DNA of 64,000 bases from Dryocosmus kuriphilus (taxonomy: Eukaryota; Arthropoda; Insecta; Hymenoptera; Cynipidae), in assembly GCA_038277395.1 (NCBI GenBank), contig CM076193.1, positions 119,876,133-119,940,132 of the forward strand, read 5' to 3'. The notes below the pieces were generated by a model. It had not been told where the DNA came from. It made no database searches and saw nothing but the letters and a program-made list of their open reading frames with translations. This document shows positions 48,517 through 59,509 of this stretch, piece after piece; position 1 is the first letter of the stretch; each line of letters begins with the position of its first letter. The position numbers and the translations under genes are program-made.

Positions 48517-49083
48517 AGTGACGAAGCAGATAGGGAAAATTACACTTCACTGGTAAATTTGACTTTCTTCTTGAACGAAAGCCATAAGCCATTGTGAATA
48601 TTCCACTCTTTATTCCTTTCATAAAACACTCAAAAAATAAAATAAAATAGATAAATATAAGAAAGGGCTACTTTTACCAACTAAAATTAAAAGTTTTCTT
48701 TCCATTTTAAAATATTGTTATTAATTCAATTTGCTTGTTAACTATGTCTAACTTCTTTTTTATGAAGTTGTAATTTTCCTAACCTTGTTATAATTTTCAA
48801 ATTTAGGCGCATTAACTCCATTTTGTCGACGATAGTATATAGGTTAACTGCCATACTACTATTTTCTTTCCATGGAGACACGTGCTGAGCATCTAAGCAC
48901 CAAATGTTTTGTCTCTCTCCTAACTATTATAATGTCCACTTGGAGAGGAAGACGTTTTTTACACAATTTTTTACTATTTTTAACATTTTTTATACATTCT
49001 AAACGATCTTTATGATAAATACACTTTAGACCTAATATTCCACAACTTTCTGGTAAGTTAGGTTACGTTAACCACCTTGAATG
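48517..49083. other. Spacer without recognised feature
   Basis: AT-rich; nothing recognised before the mariner C left end. Confidence 0.5.
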
Positions 49084-49102
49084 TACGAGGTGTGTCCGAA
49101 AA

Positions 49103-49468
49103 CTATCCGACCTGCGTTGATATCTCTGCGTTGGTGCTATTTTTCGTCATCCGGGCCGTTGCATCCCTCGAAGTAGTCCCCATTTGATTGAACCACACGC
49201 TCCCAGCGGTGCTTCCACATCTTAAAAAGCAGTCCTCGAACACAGATTTTGGAATGACCTTCAGCGTCGCATTACTCTGAATCGTCTCGATGTCATCGAA
49301 CCGCTTTCCTTTGAGCGCCATTTTCAATTTTGGGAACAATCAAAGGTCGCAGGGAGCTATGTCAGGACTGCAAGGAGTCTGGCGAATCTGTACAATCTGG
49401 TGTTCCGCCAAAAATTGCTGCACAAGGTTCGATGAATGCTCTGGCGCGTTATCGTGGTGAAGAAGCCA
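49103..49468 (-). pseudogene. Mariner C transposase, C-terminal part
   Basis: Reads HHDNAPEHSSNLVQQF, then SPDIAPCDL followed by a stop where a mariner would continue LFPKLK, then LKMALKGKRFDDIETIQ and the terminus near 49103. It holds the second and third catalytic aspartates. The hAT insertion lies a few codons before HHDN. Confidence 0.9.
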
Positions 49469-49897
49469 GTCACCGCCAGTGTTGCCAACCTTGGCGATTT
49501 ATCGTCATTCTGGCGACTTTTTTTTTTATTTGGCGATCAATTTTGGGAGGTTTGGCGACTGGCGACTAGTATGGTGATTTACATTTAGTGTAGGCGATTT
49601 CTTGGCGATTCAGCTATTTTTAAATAAGCGCGCCAATAGTACCTAACGTAGACGAATCACAAATGTCCAGTTGCAAGATAGAGTTAAAGCCAATCAGAAT
49701 AAACGGACGATTAAGTGAACACCAATCAGCTGCAAGTATTGCAGGGTGGATTCATGTGATGCGAGCTTGTTTCATTACTGACACCGAATCAACATTCAAC
49801 AGATGTGTAAATCACTGTTTGTATTTTTAATGGCCATACATTTCTTGTCCGTATTGACAGATTTCTAGGATGAAGTTTTGAAAAATAGAATTAAAAA

Positions 49898-49963
49898 ATG
49901 CCAAAACATAACGAAAAGTTGCGAAAATATAAAGTAGAATGGGAGATTGCGAATGGGCTAAAG
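49898..49963 (+). CDS. First exon of the hAT transposase
   Basis: The ATG at 49898 opens MPKHNEKLRKYKVEWEIANG-LK, followed by a donor CTAAAG|GTAGAG. This peptide is the usual lead-in to a hAT-type zinc finger, and the continuation GWLQRADKSDFNEAYC appears after the acceptor at 50319. As read, the simple splice 49963/50320 is off by one base relative to the downstream frame, so either a base has been lost at the junction or another splice pair is used. Confidence 0.6.
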
Positions 49964-50319
49964 GTAGAGTGCCAAAACATAAATATTGCATAAGATAAAA
50001 AAAAAATGTTGCATCATTTTTCCCGTTTCCCTTGTCAGAGTTGCACTTGTACTATATAACTTGTAAATTGAATTGCATTAACTACTCAGATAATAATAAT
50101 CTAGTACACACACTTACGAGAACTTGGTCCCCAGCATTCTTGGTAAAAATTTAATCTAAAAAACGCAAATAAATTTTTTTCTCAAATTGAACATTTTTCT
50201 TTAATTTAAACATACATTGCGACTATGCGTTCGGCTAGACGGACGTTTAGACACTTCGTTAAACATATTTGTAATAAAAAATATTACAAATTCACTTAAA
50301 ATTATCTGGATTATTACAG

Positions 50320-52358
50320 GATGGCTGCAAAGAGCCGACAAATCTGATTTTAACGAGGCATACTGTAAAGTGTGTAGGAAGTCATTGAGAGCCCATGCTA
50401 CAGATTTGCAAAAGCACTCAAAGGGAAAAGATCATGTCGATCGAATGAAGAATATCAACACCTCGAACAAAATTACAGCACATCATGAAGTAGTCTTCGG
50501 TGACGTTGACAAAACAATAAATTTGAAAATGGCTGCCTATATTGCATGTCACTCAGCGATACAAAGCATTGACGATTTATGTCAGATTGTTTGCGATCTG
50601 GGAAAAGGAAGCAGTTTGGAAAACTTTCAAATGCACAGGACAAAATGCGCTAATGTTATTCAGCATGTTATTTCTCCTTGCATGCTAAGAGAGTTAGTCG
50701 AAGATGTTTACAATGCATCATATTCTTTAATTTTCGATGAATCTACTGATGTTTCTGTTTTTAAGTATTTGTGCCTATGCATAAAATATTTCAGCAAAAG
50801 TCAAAATCGATTTATAACTGATTACTTAGGAATAATATCTGTTGAGTCTACTACGCATGATGTATTGTATGAAGCTGTAAAAAATTTCCTAGAAGAGGTA
50901 GGTCTTAGTGAAGCAAAAATGATCGGACTCGGAACAGATGGGGGATCTAACTTGTGTGGAAAACCTCATTCTTTATTCGCATTATTAAAAAAGAAAAATC
51001 CCAACTTGCAGTTAATAAGATGTGTTTGTCACTCTCTAGACAACTGCGCCTCAAAAGCGTCTGAAGAGTTTCCAGCAACGACTGATTTTCTTTTGAGAGA
51101 AATATACAACTGGTTCAATCAGTCTGCCAAACGCAGAGCTGAATATCGGAAATTGTGGGACACTTTAAACGCTTTCGACCTCGAAAATCCTACATCTGAT
51201 GAAGGCGAGGAAAGAAGGCGCTTCCACTTGTTCGTCAAATTGTGTGAGACAAGATGGTTAGCACGATGCAATTGCGTAGTTATTGTATTAGATAACTGGA
51301 TTGAACTAAAACTTCATTTTAATGTGACTGTTCAGAGGGAAAAGTGCTATTCTGCTAGGTTGTTATATGAAATGTTAAACGATAACACAAACTATCTGTA
51401 TTTAAAAATTTTAAAACCAATCTTAGTAGAGATCCAACGTGTTAACTTGTTATTCCAAAAAGATGATGTTGAATTGTGTCGAACCTACGATGATTTGAGC
51501 GGTTTGGTGATGTTATTTGCGAACAAAATTCTGACGAAATCTTTTTGTGATAAAGGAATTCTTACCGTGCTGCAAGCTTTTGATAACGAATTGGCATATA
51601 AACCAGTTTCTCAAGTTGACTTTGGAATAGACTATATTCAAGCGTTACAGGCGTATCCAGTTACACCGGAACAAAAAACCGACATCGAGAACCGAGCATT
51701 TAGTTATATTAAAAGATTATGCGTTGCAATTGCCGAAAGGATTCCGATGAATCTAAAACAGTTTCAGGGTTTAAACATTTTTTTACCCAGTATTTCTTTA
51801 AATCAAGCGCAACGACCTGCCTTTAAAGATCTTTCATTTATTGAAAAATTTGGCGAAGCTGACAAGTTAGGTACAATGGAAATTCAACGGAATCGATTAC
51901 CACTTGTTGATTGGAAAACTTCTTGTAATGGCAGTATCCCGCAACGAAGTGTCGTATTTTGGGCGCAGGTTTTTGTATTTCAAGATGCAGGTGGTAATTT
52001 CATATTTAAAGAGCAAGCTGATTACGTTTTAAAAATCTTAACTTTGCCGACGAGCAATGTCGTAGTAGAAAGAGTGTTTTCAATTATGAATGCAGTAAAA
52101 ACGGAGGCTAGGAAGAGAATGTCCATTTTATTGCTTGATGCAATTCTAAGAATAAGAATTCGGTTTAATATTAACAAAACCTTCTGTAAAGATTTCGTAC
52201 CGACACGTGCAATGTTTGAAAAATGTACTTATCGTGTAGTTTATCCGTTTAAAAATAAGAATGAACAAGAGAAGGATGATAAAAAAGAGAATATTGTATT
52301 TGAAAGTGTCCAAGATCTCGAACTTCCATGTATTAATTTGGTGGACCACGACGTGTAA
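50320..52358 (+). CDS. hAT-family transposase, main exon, uninterrupted
   Basis: Cut-and-paste transposase of the hAT superfamily. The open frame runs from 50217 to the TAA at 52356-52358, but its 5' part has no ATG and is probably intron. The coding part begins near the acceptor TTATTACAG (50319). Features in order: a CxxC-H-H finger (AYCKVCRKSLRAHATDLQKH, about 50350-50420), catalytic IFDESTDVS, TDGGSNL with the second acidic residue, CHSLDNCAS, the TRW block (CETRWLARCN), and the C-terminal dimerisation region with SNVVVERVFSIMNAVKTEAR carrying the final Glu. No stop or frameshift across about 680 codons. An AATAAA signal follows at about 52387. A domesticated gene is unlikely, since it sits between hAT ends with a target duplication. 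Confidence 0.93.
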
Positions 52359-52609
52359 TATGCGTAACAAAGTTATGTTCATTTTAAATAAATAAAATTT
52401 TCATTTAATTTTAATATTGATTTTTATTGATCAAAACAATTTTCAATTTAGTGCTGAAAGAATTTAAATCATACTTAGTCGGTAAAGTCAAAATCTACCT
52501 GGCGATTTCTGGCAACATTACATTTTTTGAGGTTGGCGATTTCTGGCGACTTCCCAACTCTGAGTCTGGCGACTAAAGCCTCTAGTTTGTTGGCAACCCT
52601 AGTCACCGC

Positions 52610-53355
52610 TTGACCAGAAACGCGGTCGTTTTCTTCTCACGGCATCACGGCATCACGTAATCTTTTCAGAACTTCAACGTAATATTCTTTGTTGATCGTC
52701 TGACCTCTTGGAGCAAATTCGTAATTCACAAAACCGTCACAATTGAAGAAAATAATCAGCATTGGCTTAACATGGCTCCGACTTTGACGTGCTTTCTTCG
52801 GCCGTGGTTCATCTGGACACTTCCACTGTGAAAATTGTTGTTTAGTTTCAGGATCGTAACCACCCATGATTCATCACCAGTAATAACCTTCTTAAGGACA
52901 TTTTCATCATCACTGACCATTTCCAAGTTGTCCTGAGCAATTTCAGAGCGAAGGTCTTTCTGCTCGGTCGTGAGCAATTTCGGAATGAATTTCGCACAAA
53001 CGCGAGTCATTCCCAAAATGTTGTTCAAAATTTCCCAAATAGTACTTTTCGGTATTCCGAGATCATTTTCTACTTCACGAACAGTCAATCGACGATCACC
53101 TTCAATTGCAAGTCGCACACGCTCGATGTTTTTCGGTGTTGTTGTCAGCAGAGGTAGGTCAGAACAAGGTTCACTGTCAACAGATGTGCGGCCATTTTGA
53201 AACCGCCTGTACCACTCCCTTATCTGTGCTATGCCCATACTTTTGTCCCCAAAGGCCTTCTGTATCATTTCAATAGTCTCCGTACAACTCTTGCCGAGAT
53301 CGAAAAAAACTTGATGCAAAATCGTTGATCTCTTCTTTCTGTCATTTTCAACAGT
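52610..53355 (-). pseudogene. Mariner C transposase, N-terminal part
   Basis: Starts near VENDRKKRSTILHQVFFDLG and carries the helix-turn-helix domain (FGDKSMGIAQIREWYRRFQN; LTVREVENDLGIPKSTIWEI), then VITGDESWV with the first catalytic Asp. A frameshift at about 52865 leads into YDPETKQQFSQWKCPDEPRP and GQTINKEYYVEVLKRLRDAV, then a stop near 52640. The frame is cut by the hAT at 52609. Confidence 0.92.
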
Positions 53356-53555
53356 ACACAAATGCGACGAACGGAAAAAAAACGTTGGACATAAACACAC
53401 GCTGCACGCGACCCAAAGCGTTCGGCCGGTAACTGCGGCATGCAGGAGAAGTTCGTGAGGGACTACTGGTTACGCCCATATCCCGCAGAGGCCGCTGGAG
53501 CGCTCTGGCGCGAAGATATGAATGCAGGTCGGATAGTTTTCGGACACACCTCGTA

Positions 53556-55550
53556 TTTCATCGTATACACAATTTTTGAAAACTTTTCATAATTTTCCCT
53601 TGAGCCAAGTTTTTGTAACTTCCATCATATTCGCCTGAAGAGGCTCTTCCTCGAAGAGCGAAACCTTGTATTTCGTTTATAATAAAGCATTGACTACATG
53701 ATCAGAATATCGACGAATTGACATCTAAACATAATTAAAGGTTTTTTTTATCCAACTTTGTTTAAAGGATTGTGAAAAAAGACGAAAAATAGTTAATTCG
53801 GTGTAAGTGAACAAATTAACGAGTAAAAGTGCTTTTTAGACGATATATTATCAAGAATTAGATATTTTATTTTTCAAAATTTGAGACTCGATATAACTTA
53901 AAAAATTCTTTACTTCCGTATTTATAAAAATTAGAATCAGTTTCTAATTTTATAAAAAAAATAGACCTTTTAGTAATTCGTCACATGAGAGTTAGAGTAC
54001 GCCAAGTTTATTTCTTTAAATTTTCGAGTTAATAGTATTTTCTTATTTACAGACTCGCAAAGAAACTTAAAACATACATTCTGCTGTGATATCCAGCTTA
54101 CAAATTATAAAAACTATCACTCGAAAATATCGATTTTAATTCAATTTAAGTATTATATTGTATAGTATGTCCATAAAACAGAGTTTTAAACTAGAAAAAG
54201 ACGGAGAAAGACAGTAGCTAAATTAAAAATTATATTCAAATATTGTATTGCGAATACAAAGCCTTAGTTTAAAATAATCTTCTTTAATGTACGAATTTAC
54301 TACCTAACACTTCTTGACGAGTTGTAGACTTTATTTTTATTTTAGATATTATCCATTGAGGTTAACTGACAATTTGAAAACATCGACAAATTCTAAAACA
54401 ACCTTCAACGTAAGCTTTTTAATAGTCGGTAATTTCTTAGTAATTTCTATTACGCAATTATGTAATACAATACAGCATTATGAAAAATAATTTTGTCTAC
54501 TTTCTAATAAAAATTTATTTTGTAAATACTTTAATTTAAGTGTGCACATAATCGGCCAATGGACTAAATGTTGCTTTAATCTAACTATTTTTGACAATAA
54601 TTTGCTTTTCAGTGTAAGGCTTAAATTTTTAAAACCAATTTCACTTATTAAACAAATACCCTACTTTCATTTATCAACTGGAAGTATTTTAACAACAGCT
54701 ATTATGATAATGTTATATGTCACTATATACGGCTTCAATTTTAAAATAACAATTGGCAGTTTCGTAAACTATTAAAAGTTTACTCACTTTTTAAACAAAT
54801 CCACTTCAGATTATCCGTGGAATCGACTACACATAATTTGGACATGTATCTCGTCTCTAGTACTTTGCAAGCATCATATAAATTTAGGAATTGTAGGCCA
54901 GAATCATGTGCATTGTGTAATGCCGCGAAAAACAATATACCCTACGTACTAAATGCCTAATAACGTAATATTTTAAAAAATCATGAACATATTTCTACAT
55001 TTACTATCTTAGACTAAAATCAGGCCAAAAATAGTTTTGTTCTTTTTGGTAAGTTTGTATAACCTTAAAAATTGACAAAAAATGGTATCTTTCCATAAAA
55101 GAGTAAAGATGTCACGAAACAGCTTAAAAATTGAATTGTCATGCTGATTCATATTTAGATTTAATTGTTTTGATAAGCTAGTATGAAATAAGTAAGTAAG
55201 TAAGTGCTAAGTAATTTAGCTCATCAAGCTTTAATTCACGACAAGTAGATCAAAAACATTAATATTAAAAATGGTTAATGTGAAGTATTTAATTAAAATC
55301 ATACACACTTGACGAAATCAAGATTTGAATTTATTACAGGGTCTTGTAAAAAATGAATGCCAATAATGATAAAAAATATTTGAATTTTGTATCTTCTATT
55401 TCGTGTTCGCATCATAAATTTGCGGTAGAAAATCTTGAAAATATATTAGTGACATATATGAAAATATATACGACCATTAAAATTAGATTTCTTATATCAT
55501 TGTCCTAATATTCAGATTCTGTGTGTCTGTGTAACCTAATTGTTGAGTTC
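53556..55550. other. AT-rich stretch with one ribozyme-like motif
   Basis: Apart from the motif at 53635-53664, listed separately, nothing was recognised. The frame at 54542-54775 is a low-complexity hydrophobic peptide without family signature. A short (TAAG)n tract is at about 55190-55206. Confidence 0.5.
53635..53664 (+). ncRNA. Hammerhead-ribozyme-like core (solo Penelope LTR remnant?)
   Basis: CTGAAGA is followed by a 6-bp perfect hairpin GCTCTT-CCTCG-AAGAGC and then GAAAC, which is the order CUGANGA, stem II, GAAA of a hammerhead core, with one extra G before the stem. The same order of motifs occurs in the long repeats of both Penelope-like elements in this window, so this may be a fragment of such a repeat. 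Stems I and III were not verified. Confidence 0.4.
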
Positions 55551-55559
55551 GCAGCGCAA

Positions 55560-55745
55560 GTGTCGCAATAAGAGTGTAATCGTCAAAGGCGCAAGTGCTT
55601 TGAGAACGTTCTTCAAAGTCAAATGTTCATCAAGTCATTCGAGCGCGTAGCTCTCGGTAAATATAGTATCGAGCGCGAAGCGCGAGTTTCAACAGACGCG
55701 CTTCACAGGCGGGCATATTTTTGTTTGTAATCATTGTTAAAATCA
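55560..55745. repeat. Dispersed repeat related to 33920-34215
   Basis: Contains TATCGAGCGCGAAGCGCGAG and CAACAGACGCGC, the reverse complement of the GC-rich repeat at about 33975-34025. Confidence 0.75.
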
Positions 55746-55894
55746 TATTCAGATGTCAGCGGATAACATTTCTTATATATTTTAAAGACATTCTAACAAA
55801 CACTAATTACTCATTCATTTTTCAATTTTTTCACCTGATATATATATGAGTCTTTCAGGGTGCAGTTCCGTATAGCTGAATTTTCCGATTTTAT

Positions 55895-56520
55895 TAAAAC
55901 TTCGTGCACTTATGTAATTTGACGCGCTGATTACCAACATGATTGTAAAGATTGGCGACTAGGCGATTTTCATGGTGAAAACCATAAAAAACACCAGAAA
56001 AATCACGTTTTTTGCATTTATCTCAATAAATACGCAGAATTTCGAAAAATATTTTAAACAAAAGTTTTAACCAGTATAAAAATACATCTTTCTTGTAGAA
56101 TACACTTTTTGCCTAAAACCATTATTTTTCGAGAAAAAGAGGATTGCGTTGGAAAAACAAGAAAAAAGACGAAGAAAGTTAAGGAAATGCGTTCGGTCAC
56201 GCTTTTTTCCAATTCTGTTAAAACTTCTCGTATTTATGTAATTTGACGCGATGATTACGAATATGATAATGAAAATTGTCGACAAAGCGATTTTCATAGT
56301 GAAAACCATAAAAACATCAAGAAAATAAAGTTTTTTGCGTTTATCTCAGTAACTACGCAGAATTTAGAAAAATATTTTAAACAAACGTTTTAGCTAGTAT
56401 AAAAATACATCTTTTTTTTACATACACTGTTTGTCTAAAACCATTATTTTCTTAGAAAAAGAGGAGATCGTTGGAAAAACAAGAAAAAGATGAAGAAAGT
56501 TACGGAAATGCGTTCGGTCA
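55895..56520. repeat. Tandem repeat, period about 322 bp, two copies
   Basis: The copies share ATGTAATTTGACGCG (55912, 56236), GGCGATTTTCATGGTGAAAA-like sequence, ACGCAGAATTTMGAAAAAT and GGAAATGCGTTCGGTCACG (about 56183, 56504). Confidence 0.9.
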
Positions 56521-56665
56521 CGATCATCCCCCTTTGCAAGGTGTGGGGCGGGGCTACGCATTCACAGAATAGTTACGAAAATGCGTTCAATCACGATCGT
56601 TCCACTTTCCAAGTTGGGGGGGGGGGGGGCTACACATACACTGAATAGTTGCGAAAATACGTGGG
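56499..56665. repeat. Shorter 73-76-bp subrepeats
   Basis: Three successive units start GTTACGGAAATGCGTTC, GTTACGAAAATGCGTTC and GTTGCGAAAATACG (56499, 56572, 56648). They extend the end of the 322-bp repeat. A 14-base G run lies at 56616-56629. The array stops at the mariner D 5' region. Confidence 0.85.
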
Positions 56666-57947
56666 GGCGGAAAGGAACTGAACGTCGGAGCGCGATTGAA
56701 CCGGTTGAAACTGGTAGTGAGGAATGTCAGCTAACCAGCGCTCCGCCGCTCAGTATGCTCCGAGCATCCGGAGAGTTAGGCCGAGCTGATCCGTGAGAAC
56801 TGTTTTGTGACCTTTGTACAAGTAAAAATGCAGCGCTTGTTAGAACAAAGACATGCGATCAATTTTTGCGTGAAACTTGGAAAGACCGCGACGGAGACTG
56901 TTTCGATGATCAAAACAGCTTACAAAGATGATGCCCTGTCAGATCGGCAAGTTTTTCGGTGGCACAAGGCCTTTTTGAAAGGCCGGGAAGAGGTCGACGA
57001 CGAGGACCGCGCCGAACGGCCATCCACGACCACCACAGCCGACAATGTGACGCGAGTGAGAGAACTGTTAAAGTCAGACCGACAATTAAGCGTTCGGTTA
57101 AGGGGCGACATATTATATATTCCGAAAACTCAAGTTTATGATATCGTCACGAACCATATCGGCATGCGGAAGGTGTGTGCAAAGATGGTACCAAAAGTGC
57201 TCACTGACGACCAAAAGTCGCGCCGCGTAGAAATGTGCCTAGAAAACCTCAACATGTGCAAACGTGATCCCCAATTTTTGGACAACGTCATTACAGGTGA
57301 CGAGTCTTGGGTATTTGAATATGACCCGGAAACGAAAAGGCAATCCTCGGAGTGGCACACGCCAGCTTCCCCTCGCCCGAAGAAAGCCAAAATGAGCAAA
57401 TCACAAGTGAAAATCATGCTCATTGCGTTTTTTTGACATCCGCGGACTGGTTCATCACGAGTTTGTAGAACCTGGTAAAACTGTTAACTCCAAATTTTAT
57501 GTAGAAGTCCTCAAACGACTGAAACGCAGGGTTCCGCGCGTCCGGCCAGACATCGCACACAACTGGAGGTTGCACCACGACAATGCTCCGGCCCACACCG
57601 CCTTTATCGTCTCCGACTTCCTGGTCAAAGCAGGGGTGCCAACGATCCCCTAGCCTCCGTACAGCCCGGACGTAGCTCCCCCCGACTTCTTTTTGTTTCC
57701 ACGCCTCAAAACATCCATGAAAGGCAAGCATTTCGGGACAGTAGACGGGATCAAAGGAGCTTGTACCGCGGCATTGAAGGACATTCCGGAGGAGGCCTAT
57801 CGCAATGCATTCGAGAACTGGAAGACTCGCTGGAGCCGATGTATTGACGCAGAAGGAGCCTATTTTGAAAATTTTTAATCACTTGTAACGAACAGTTCAA
57901 TAAATGATTTTTAATCGACTCACTGACATTACTTTCGGGACACGCCC
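56666..57947 (+). mobile_element. Mariner element, family D, left end missing
   Basis: The right end TTTCGGGACACGCCC abuts TA (57948-57949), like a mariner terminus. I could not find its inverted partner (GGGCGTGTCCCGAAAG) on the left, so the left boundary is approximate and the element is probably 5'-truncated or its end was overwritten by the tandem repeats. Confidence 0.8.
56828..57878 (+). pseudogene. Mariner transposase, family D, two lesions
   Basis: Begins MQRLLEQRHAINFCVKLG. It carries the two helix-turn-helix regions (LSDRQVFRWHKAFLKGREEV; YIPKTQVYDIVTNHIGMRKV), ITGDESWVFEYDPETKRQSS with the first Asp, HHDNAPAHTAFIV, and YSPDVAPPDFFLFPRLK. It ends AEGAYFENF at 57878. The frame is broken by an extra T in a seven-T run at 57428-57434 and by a TAG at 57651-57653, between TIP and PPYSPD. 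Otherwise it is the best preserved mariner frame in the window. Confidence 0.94.
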
Positions 57948-58141
57948 TATATCTCCATTGGCTTCGGCTTGGTACCTACTCACGCTCTTCACAGCGAGAA
58001 AGTTGGAGTATTTTGAAGAGCATTTCTTTTTATATTTTGTAATATTTTTTATTAATTTTTTTTGTATTTTTTAAAATTTTATTATTACGAAATATATTTG
58101 CATTCACTTCAATTGAGAACGCTGATTATAATCAGCGGCCA

Positions 58142-58998
58142 GGGTAGCATACTTTAATATTTGCGATTAGTTCTTTAAATGGATCAGCGTCTATTTTCTT
58201 GAGCCGTCGTCGCCGCCACAAAAATTCGCAGAGGGGATCTGCAAGATTGCTCTTGTGCACTCCTCCTCGTGAGAGGAATCGTCGTATCCACCGCCAAGAT
58301 TACTCGATGTTTGGAGTGTGTGCTTCGTTATCGCTATTCACAAACTCCTCCGAATGATTAATACTTTGGTGAACAAATCCATGATCTTCGAGATCAATAT
58401 AGCCCTTCCGACAATCGGTGTGAATCTCTGTCCCTTCTGCTACATGCTTTTTTATTAATCTGATTAGAGTTGCCTGATCTCTCTTTTTATCGGGAAAGAT
58501 TTCCAACCGACAGTTGTGAGGATGACCTCTGTGAATCATTCCGAGGATCTATGATCCTTCCACTACATGTGCTCGCTCGTATTTTCGACGCCCGATCTTG
58601 CACTCATCTATTTCAACTAGTTCACCGACACCTCCAATGCGACCTTCCTCTTCGAAGTGACTGTCAAGAGCAACCATGCGGATCTCCCTACAAAAAGAGA
58701 AGCGGTCTACAACAGTTTCCTGCGAAATCGACTGACCTTCGACAATGCTACTTTTCCGGATGGTTTGTTCGAAATTGAAGCCTACAGCGAAACAATAAGA
58801 AATAAGCATACATGCCGCTGCGGAAATGTGATACCTCTCAAACCACGTATTTTCCGCAACGGTATTTGTGTGACGATACTTACCTGCTTTATAACACAAG
58901 AACTGTCTGCAAGTCATTTCAGACTCTAAAAGAGTAATTTTTTCTTTCTTCTGTTTTGACCAAAATCGTTCAGTTGGAATGAGTTCAATTTGTCTCAA
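58142..58998 (-). pseudogene. Merlin (IS1595/ISXO2-like) transposase
   Basis: Minus-strand frame with the N-terminal part NTWFERYHISAAACMLISYC, then the ISXO2-like catalytic region: LVEIDECKIGRRKYER (first Asp), LEIFPDKKRDQATLIRLIKK, TEIHTDCRKGYIDLEDHGF (second Asp), INHSEEFVNSDNEAHTPNIE (final Glu). A TAG interrupts at VVEGS-stop-ILG, where Trp is usual, and a TAA follows NIE. The frame then continues SWRWIRRFLSRGG to a TGA at 58142. Domain order and motifs fit the Merlin superfamily of eukaryotic DNA transposons. The element's inverted ends were not identified. Confidence 0.88.
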
Positions 58999-59509
58999 TC
59001 ACTGAAGTGTTTTTTCTCTTTTTTGAAGAATCATACTCAGATTGAAAATATTATATTTTTCATCCATGTTAGTTAGAATTCGAGAGAAGAAAACTTCGAA
59101 AATAATGAATGCACGCAAAAAAAAGGGTTAGGATGGGGGGTCCCAGCCATCGCCCTCTCCTGTGAGATCCAATGTACGCGCAGCCGCGGTGGTAGACCTC
59201 CCCGAAGAATGATACTAACTGGAAGGAATTATTGCGCAGTACCCGTTCGGGAATTATTACACAATCTGAAAGAAATTTGACATGGCAGAGAGTAGAAGTG
59301 ACGTTAATGTGTGGGAAAAAGCCCTCAAGAAGGGAAAAAACCACAATAATCTAAGATATTATTTTATGTTGTAGAAGTAAAGAGAAAGAAAGGAGAGGGT
59401 TTACTGAGGTCGAAAGTGAGGATTGCAGCCAGATCTAGGGTGGTAGGTCGACGCAGCATCGAGGCATGTCTCGGAGCTGCGTCGACCCCACACCCCCAGT
59501 CTGGGGGAC

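Larger units (their letters stand above)
49477..52601 (+). mobile_element. hAT transposon inserted in mariner C
   Basis: Perfect 8-bp target duplication GTCACCGC at 49469-49476 and 52602-52609. The ends CAGTGTTGCCAACC and, inverted, TAGGGTTGCCAACA share GTTGCCAAC. Both subterminal regions are packed with TGGCGAYT motifs, and the interior carries one long transposase frame. Length 3125 bp. Confidence 0.95.
49086..53553 (-). mobile_element. Mariner element, family C, split by a hAT insertion
   Basis: Inverted ends of about 30 bp start CGAGGTGTGTCCGAAAACTA and are flanked by TA at 49084-49085 and 53554-53555. Removing the inserted hAT and one target copy leaves about 1335 bp, full mariner length. 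Confidence 0.95.

Noticed and set aside
50217..52358. hAT-like frame as a domesticated host gene
   Set aside because: It is enclosed by hAT ends with an exact 8-bp duplication inside a mariner, so it is a transposon gene.
54542..54775. 77-codon hydrophobic frame as a membrane protein
   Set aside because: Low-complexity AT-rich translation, no start context or family motif.
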